From Oscillospiraceae bacterium (GTDB taxonomy: Bacteria > Bacillota > Clostridia > Oscillospirales > Acutalibacteraceae), in the NCBI GenBank assembly GCA_031267335.1, contig JAIRZH010000015.1, positions 1 to 18,390 on the forward strand: a stretch of 18,390 nt of DNA, written 5' to 3'. Position numbers and translations under genes: made by a program. Positions 14,387-18,390 of this stretch are shown in pieces. A model generated the notes under the pieces. It ran no database searches, had not been told where the DNA came from, and saw only the letters and a list, made by a program, of their open reading frames with translations. Numbering within the stretch: position 1 is the stretch's first letter; each line of letters opens with the position of its first letter.

Positions 14387-16468
14387 ATGTCGAAAAAAAA
14401 TAATTTAGTTATAGTTGAATCTCCGGCGAAAGCCAAAACAATAAAAAAATATTTGGGAAATAATTTTGAAGTAATAGCGTGTTTTGGGCATATAAGAGAT
14501 TTGCCGGCCAAAAGGTTTGGGGTCGATGTTAAAAACGATTTTACACCTGAATATGTTATTATAAAAGATAAAGAAAAAATCGTAAGTGAAATAAAAGAAA
14601 AAGCTAAAAATTCTGTAAGTGTAGTTTTAGCAACTGACCCTGATCGCGAAGGCGAGGCAATTTCTTGGCACTTAGCGAATATTTTAAAGTTAAACTCGGA
14701 TGATAATAACCGTGTTGCTTTTAATGAAATTACCAAAACTGGAGTAAAAAAAGGAATCGAGACTCCGCGAAAAATTGATTCTGATTTAGTTGATGCTCAA
14801 CAAGCGCGGCGAATTTTGGATAGACTCGTTGGATATAAGTTAAGTCCATTTTTATGTCAAAGAATTCAAAAAGGGCTTTCCGGCGGAAGAGTTCAATCTG
14901 TTGCGTTAAGAATGATAGTAGATCGCGAAAATGAAATCCGAATATTTGTTCCTGAAGAATATTGGACTATAACTGCAAGTTTAAATCCCGAAAAAAGCGA
15001 AAAAGTTTTTCAGGCGAAATTTTGGGGCAATAAAGATGGCGAAATAAAACTTAAAAATCAATCTCAAACAAATGAAATTCTTGAACACATTAAAGATTCT
15101 GAATATAAAATTGTAAAGTTAAAAAAAGGCAAACGCAGTAAAAATCCTGCACCACCGTTTATTACTTCAACTTTTCAGCAAGAAGCAGTTCGTAAACTCG
15201 GTTTTAGTTCCAAACGCGCTATGAAAGTCGCTCAAGAACTTTACGAAGGTGTAGATATATCCGGTCATGGCGCAACAGGGCTTATAACTTATATGAGAAC
15301 TGATTCGATTAGAATTTCGGATGAAGCAATGGCGGAAGCTAAAGATTTTATAATTAAAACTTGGGGTGAAAAATATTCGCCTACAACGCAGAGAAAATTC
15401 AAAACTAAAGCAAATGCCCAAGATGCGCACGAAGCAATAAGACCTACTGTTATAAATTTTTTGCCAGAAGAAATTAAATCCAGTTTGACTAATGATCAAT
15501 TTAAAATTTATAAACTCGTTTGGAACAGATTTATCGCTAGCCAAATGACAAATTGCTTGCAAGATACAGTTCGTGTCGAAATTGATGCATCTGGATATAT
15601 TTTTCGGGCATCTGGTTTAACAGTAAGTTTTGATGGTTTTACAGTTCTTTATAGTGAAGGAAAAGATGAAAAAGAAGAGCAAGAAAAGTCTTTGCCTAAA
15701 CTTTCAGAAGGTATGAATTGTGGTCTTAAAAAACTCGACCATGCACAGCATTTTACCGAGCCTCCTCCACGTTTTACAGAAGCTTCTTTAATAAAAGCAT
15801 TAGAAGAAAACGGCGTGGGAAGACCTTCGACTTATGCTGCAACGATTTCTGTTTTAATTTTTCGCGAATATGTTACAAAAGATGGAAAAATTTTTTCCCC
15901 TACTGAACTCGGTGAGACAGTTGACGGTTTGATAAAAAAATATTTTCCGGCTATTGTTAATGTAGAGTTTACTGCCAAGATGGAAAGCCAGCTCGATGGC
16001 GTGAAACATGGCAAATCAAAATGGCAGAATATTTTACGTGATTTTTATGGTGATTTTGAAAAAATGCTTGAAAATGCTAAAGCGGAAACCAAAGATTTAA
16101 AATTAGAATTAAAAGAAAATGAAACAGATATAATTTGTGAAAAATGTGGCAATAAAATGGTTATCAGACGAGGCAGATACGGTAAATTTATTGGTTGTTC
16201 TGGTTATCCTGAATGCAAAAATATTCAAAAAATTATAAAAACTGTAGGGGCAAAATGCCCTAAATGTAATGGCGAAATTATAGAAAAAAATACTAAAAGA
16301 AATCGTATTTTTTATGGTTGCGCAAATTATCCAAATTGTAATTTTGCCACTTGGGACACGCCCACAGACCAAGTTTGCCCAAAATGCGGTAGTTTTTTAT
16401 TCAAAAAAGGCGAGGATATTTTTTGTATTACGTGCGATTCACACCCGAAAACTTCGGATTTGTCTTAG
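14387..16468 (+). CDS. topA: DNA topoisomerase I (type IA) with three zinc ribbons
   Basis: A 693-residue topoisomerase I, the typical Bacillota length, which relaxes negative supercoils by transient single-strand cleavage. The TOPRIM domain spans about 5-120, with VIVESPAKAKTIKKYLG and the acidic triad in LATDPDREGEAISWHL (91-106). The catalytic tyrosine is Tyr302 in GLITYMRTDS. GGRVQSVALRMIVDRE (166-181) and ENGVGRPSTYA (474-484) are further family motifs. The C-terminus has three four-cysteine ribbons: C584/587/604/610, C624/627/645/651 and C664/667/680/683. The ATG at 14387 has GAGGT about eight bases upstream. All catalytic motifs are intact. The family's common upstream neighbour dprA is absent. 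The stop codon lies in a sequence resembling a degenerate family-1 end, nine bases before copy D. Confidence 0.97.
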   Translation: MSKKNNLVIVESPAKAKTIKKYLGNNFEVIACFGHIRDLPAKRFGVDVKNDFTPEYVIIKDKEKIVSEIKEKAKNSVSVVLATDPDREGEAISWHLANILKLNSDDNNRVAFNEITKTGVKKGIETPRKIDSDLVDAQQARRILDRLVGYKLSPFLCQRIQKGLSGGRVQSVALRMIVDRENEIRIFVPEEYWTITASLNPEKSEKVFQAKFWGNKDGEIKLKNQSQTNEILEHIKDSEYKIVKLKKGKRSKNPAPPFITSTFQQEAVRKLGFSSKRAMKVAQELYEGVDISGHGATGLITYMRTDSIRISDEAMAEAKDFIIKTWGEKYSPTTQRKFKTKANAQDAHEAIRPTVINFLPEEIKSSLTNDQFKIYKLVWNRFIASQMTNCLQDTVRVEIDASGYIFRASGLTVSFDGFTVLYSEGKDEKEEQEKSLPKLSEGMNCGLKKLDHAQHFTEPPPRFTEASLIKALEENGVGRPSTYAATISVLIFREYVTKDGKIFSPTELGETVDGLIKKYFPAIVNVEFTAKMESQLDGVKHGKSKWQNILRDFYGDFEKMLENAKAETKDLKLELKENETDIICEKCGNKMVIRRGRYGKFIGCSGYPECKNIQKIIKTVGAKCPKCNGEIIEKNTKRNRIFYGCANYPNCNFATWDTPTDQVCPKCGSFLFKKGEDIFCITCDSHPKTSDLS

Positions 16469-16476
16469 AACTTGTC

Positions 16477-16637
16477 CGGGCCTGTTCCCACTATTTGAAA
16501 TGACAAAATTTCGAGTAATTTTTGGTTTGAATAAGGAAAATTTTTTCACAATACTAACGTATTGTGAAAAAATTTAACGTAGTACAAATCAAAAAGTACC
16601 GAAATATGGTCGTTAAACAGTAGCGGGAACAGGTCCT
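16477..16637 (+). repeat. Family-1 long-hairpin element, copy D
   Basis: About 161 bp with left end GGGCCTGTTCCCACTATTTG and right end TAGCGGGAACAGGTCCT. The centre CACAATAC-TAAC-GTATTGTG is flanked by paired TTTTTT/AAAAAA, giving the longest central stem of the copies. The left border lacks TA (CC instead); the right border has TA. It follows topA by nine bases and probably terminates it. Confidence 0.9.
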
Positions 16638-16668
16638 AATATCTTTAAAGCATCACATATTTAGAATC
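16638..16668 (+). repeat. Family-3 short repeat copy
   Basis: TAATATCTTTAAAGCATCAC then ATATTTAGA, starting at the last base of copy D's border, resembles the reverse complement of 2632-2660 next to copy A. In both places the motif abuts the right end of a family-1 element. Confidence 0.45.
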
Positions 16669-16673
16669 CGTCT

Positions 16674-16859
16674 TCAAAAACACTTTAAAAGTATATATAA
16701 ATGAAAAATAATTTTTTTAAAAAGTACTTCTATTTGGTAATTTTTTTTGTTTTTAATTCGAACTACACTTTTTTTATCAATGCCCGTATAATTCAAGATT
16801 GAATTACTTAACAAAAAATAAAATGCTGAACCAAATGCTAAAAATTTATTTTTTCTCAT
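16674..16859 (-). CDS. 61-residue signal-peptide ORF, truncated paralogue of the kinase N-terminus
   Basis: It starts with MRKNKFLAFGSAFYFLLSNS, a short basic N-region followed by a hydrophobic segment. ILNYTGIDKKSVV follows and matches the start of the kinase at the right edge almost residue for residue. After residue 33 or so similarity stops and a Lys/Ile/Phe-rich tail follows to a TGA. AAGAGG nine bases before the ATG is a good Shine-Dalgarno, so it may be translated. Either a small membrane peptide or a gene broken soon after duplication. It lies on the same strand as the kinase and downstream of it. Confidence 0.5.
   Translation of the reverse strand: MRKNKFLAFGSAFYFLLSNSILNYTGIDKKSVVRIKNKKNYQIEVLFKKIIFHLYILLKCF
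16761..16845. repeat. Duplicated signal-peptide DNA, copy 1
   Basis: 85 bp identical to 18306-18390 except for three substitutions, at offset 1545. The match begins abruptly at AACTACACTTTTTTT and continues to the window edge. It covers codons of the hydrophobic leader and the TGIDKKSVV segment. Confidence 0.9.
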
Positions 16860-16970
16860 TAATAATAAACCTCTTTTAAAATTTTATTATTCATTTTGTT
16901 AAATGCTCTGAGAAGTTTTAATAAAAAACTATACTCATTCAAAATGAAATTCTGAATTTATTGAAATCTA

Positions 16971-17093
16971 AAAATCATCGTTTAACACGATTTTGTTTGA
17001 GCTTTGAATAAATTTAATTCTAATTTTGATTTCGGCGTTTGAATTCAAATGAGCATAAAGTATTCTAAAAAGTTTGGAAATGAATTCGTTTAT
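16971..17093 (-). other. In-frame open extension after the kinase stop
   Basis: Past the kinase TGA (17094-17096) the same frame stays open for 41 codons to a TAG at 16968-16970. It reads INEFISKLFRILYAHLNSNA and then EIKIRIKFIQSSNK, which looks more protein-like than neighbouring AT-rich DNA. It loosely resembles VNEFYTIVIGRILY...EIKSEINIEF near the C-terminus of the coiled-coil protein. It may be a former C-terminal end. It has no own start codon and ribosome-binding site that I can defend. Confidence 0.3.
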
Positions 17094-18390
17094 TCATCGA
17101 TAATTAAGAATAACAGAATAATTATTCATTTTATCAAGTTGCCATTGACCATTAACAAGAAATCCACATCTTTCAGCAATATACAAAACAGCTGAAATAA
17201 CGTCTGAAATTTTCCATCTAGTTTTCGGTTCTTTGTCAAGCATTCCATTAATCAATTCCGATAATTTATAACTTAATTCATCAGAAAATTTTTTTTTTGT
17301 GCTTAAAGCAGCTAAAGGAGTAAAATTTGTTGTTTTAATTACATAAGCAAGTTCCGGTATACTCCATGCAACATACGGCATTCTCCCCTCAGAAATCATC
17401 GTATAAAACATAACTCCCAAAGCCCAAATATCAACCGATGAATTATACGGTTGTGAAGATAATATTTCTGGTGCATAACAAAGAGGTGTGCCTACGATTG
17501 TTGCGGTAAAGTGCTGGTCGGTTAATAATTTTTTAGAAACTCCGAAATCCAAAAGCTTAACTAAATTTGATTTCTGATCCAACATAACATTTGTTAGTTT
17601 AATATCTCTATGGATGACATTAGCATTATGGCAATACCAAACAGCTGATAGTAATTGAAAAAAAAGATTAAGAATATATCCAAACCGAATTTGGCTTCCA
17701 GACTTAAAATATTCTTCAAAACACTTGCCTTCGACTAATTCTAAAATAATATAGTAAAGGTTATTTTCTCTAAAACCTCCAAAACATTTAACTATATTTG
17801 GATGATTTAAATTTGTCAAAATTTCAGTTTCTTTTTGTAATTCTGAAAAATGGTTTTCGTTTAAAATTTGTTCTACTTTTAAACAAAACTTTTGGTTGTC
17901 GGCACGTCGTGTAACTTCATAAACTTCGCCGAAATTCCCTTTCCCTAATCTTTTTCCAAATATAAAACATGCTCTGCTATTCATTTGTAAATTTAACGGC
18001 TGAGAAGATTGATGAAAATATGGTTGATTTGGCGATATTTGCGGTTGATTAGAATTCAATGGCTGCGGGAAATTGTCTTGTTGATTATCATTCATTTGTG
18101 GATCGTCTTCATAATATAACTGATCTTTAGAAAAATCGTTTTCTAATTCGGTACTTATTTTGGGAACATCATCGACTACTTTTTTGGATGAAAAAAAAAT
18201 AAATTTCAAAATTGTAAAAAGTGACAAAGGTAAACCAAAAAACAAGCAAAAATTTTTTTTTATTTTTGGTGAATTTTTTTCTAACTGGTTAAATTTTTGT
18301 TTAATAACTACACTTTTTTTATCAATGCCCGTACAATTCAAGATTGAATTACTTAACAAAAAATAAAGTGCTAAACCAAATGCTAAAAAT
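17094..18390 (-). CDS. Eukaryote-like Ser/Thr protein kinase with N-terminal membrane segments (5' end outside the window)
   Basis: The frame stays open to the right edge. By comparison with the duplicated leader (16859) the true ATG should lie about 15 bases beyond it. Numbering from the first visible in-frame TTG (18359): a hydrophobic leader (before residue 8), a Lys-rich stretch (14-36), a second hydrophobic segment NFCLFFGLPLSLFTILKFIF (36-55), an acidic then Gln/Asn/Pro-rich linker (60-128), and a complete kinase domain (about 132-390). The latter has GKGNFGEV (139-146), Lys161, a helix-C Glu (177 or 179), HRDIKLTNV (250-258), DFG (271-273), GTPLCYAPE (290-298), DIWALGVMFY (310-319) and Arg381. 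All catalytic residues are intact. There are no PASTA repeats, so it is not a PrkC-type cell-wall kinase. Sequence style resembles eukaryotic kinases (NEK/PLK/CAMK-like), which suggests transfer from a host; not tested. Which side of the membrane the domain faces is unclear. Confidence 0.9.
   Translation of the reverse strand, partial: FLAFGLALYFLLSNSILNCTGIDKKSVVIKQKFNQLEKNSPKIKKNFCLFFGLPLSLFTILKFIFFSSKKVVDDVPKISTELENDFSKDQLYYEDDPQMNDNQQDNFPQPLNSNQPQISPNQPYFHQSSQPLNLQMNSRACFIFGKRLGKGNFGEVYEVTRRADNQKFCLKVEQILNENHFSELQKETEILTNLNHPNIVKCFGGFRENNLYYIILELVEGKCFEEYFKSGSQIRFGYILNLFFQLLSAVWYCHNANVIHRDIKLTNVMLDQKSNLVKLLDFGVSKKLLTDQHFTATIVGTPLCYAPEILSSQPYNSSVDIWALGVMFYTMISEGRMPYVAWSIPELAYVIKTTNFTPLAALSTKKKFSDELSYKLSELINGMLDKEPKTRWKISDVISAVLYIAERCGFLVNGQWQLDKMNNYSVILNYR
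18306..18390. repeat. Duplicated signal-peptide DNA, copy 2
   Basis: Partner of 16761-16845, with 82 of 85 bases identical by eye. It forms the start of the kinase gene and continues off the window, so the duplication probably includes the start codon and promoter. Confidence 0.9.

Noticed and set aside
16314..16577. Plus-strand open frame overlapping the end of topA and copy D
   Set aside because: It is another frame of the topA zinc-ribbon coding region running into the repeat; no start signal and no independent protein pattern.
17094..17096. UGA recoded as tryptophan, as in some reduced genomes
   Set aside because: UGG is used for tryptophan in several genes, and UGA ends the dnaD-like gene and atpF at the expected family length.
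18333..18336. Lipobox at ILNC making the kinase a lipoprotein
   Set aside because: Asn at the -1 position is not accepted well, and the duplicate leader has Tyr instead of Cys.

Overview
This is a strongly AT-rich bacterial window with a Bacillota (Firmicutes, Clostridia-like) gene set. It carries RNase J, a DnaD-domain replication protein, a V/A-type ATPase K-F pair, type IA topoisomerase with three C-terminal zinc ribbons, an NhaC-type antiporter and an RsbU/SpoIIE-type phosphatase. UGA is used as a stop codon, so the code looks standard. AT richness, dispersed operons, decaying repeats, recombinase debris and a eukaryote-like protein kinase fit a genome-reduced, host-associated member of the Clostridia, such as the endosymbionts of termite-gut protists. 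That placement is inference, not something read from a marker gene.

Layout. Positions 1-132 hold a broken serine recombinase next to a solo repeat end. Positions 204-6161 are all on the minus strand: a repeat-bearing exported protein, a membrane-anchored PP2C phosphatase, an NhaC antiporter and a secreted coiled-coil protein. A divergent, mostly empty region (6162-6981) follows. The plus strand then carries dnaD-like, atpK, atpF (6982-8674), rnj (9281-11281), a tandem D-Ala-D-Ala ligase fusion (11493-13877) and topA (14387-16468). The end is minus strand again: a 61-residue signal-peptide ORF and a Ser/Thr protein kinase that runs off the right edge. The start of the 61-residue ORF is nearly identical to the kinase start.

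The strongest unexplained structure is repetitive. Family 1 is a roughly 160-bp element that folds into one long imperfect hairpin, with ends AGGGCCTGTTCCC / GGGAACAGGCCCT and usually TA at the borders. There are four good copies (2468, 4583, 13880, 16477), two decayed copies (6751, 8794) and a solo end (119-132). The good copies lie just past the 3' ends of nhaC, the coiled-coil gene, ddl and topA. Relics of the element end even supply the last codons and stop of ddl and the stop region of topA. Family 2 (about 95-250 bp, with the end motif TAATGAGAACAAATT) sits upstream of nhaC, ddl and topA and seems to supply the ribosome-binding site of nhaC. Family 3 is a short motif of about 30-40 bp beside the others. 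These look like non-autonomous MITE-type elements now acting as gene borders.

How the genes may work together: the kinase and the PP2C phosphatase could form a Ser/Thr phosphorylation pair. The two exported coiled-coil or repeat proteins and the membrane kinase are the likeliest surface or host-facing products. The rest is housekeeping: cell-wall precursor synthesis, RNA decay, DNA topology and ion or proton transport. A perfect Fur-type 7-1-7 palindrome upstream of nhaC suggests metal-dependent control there.
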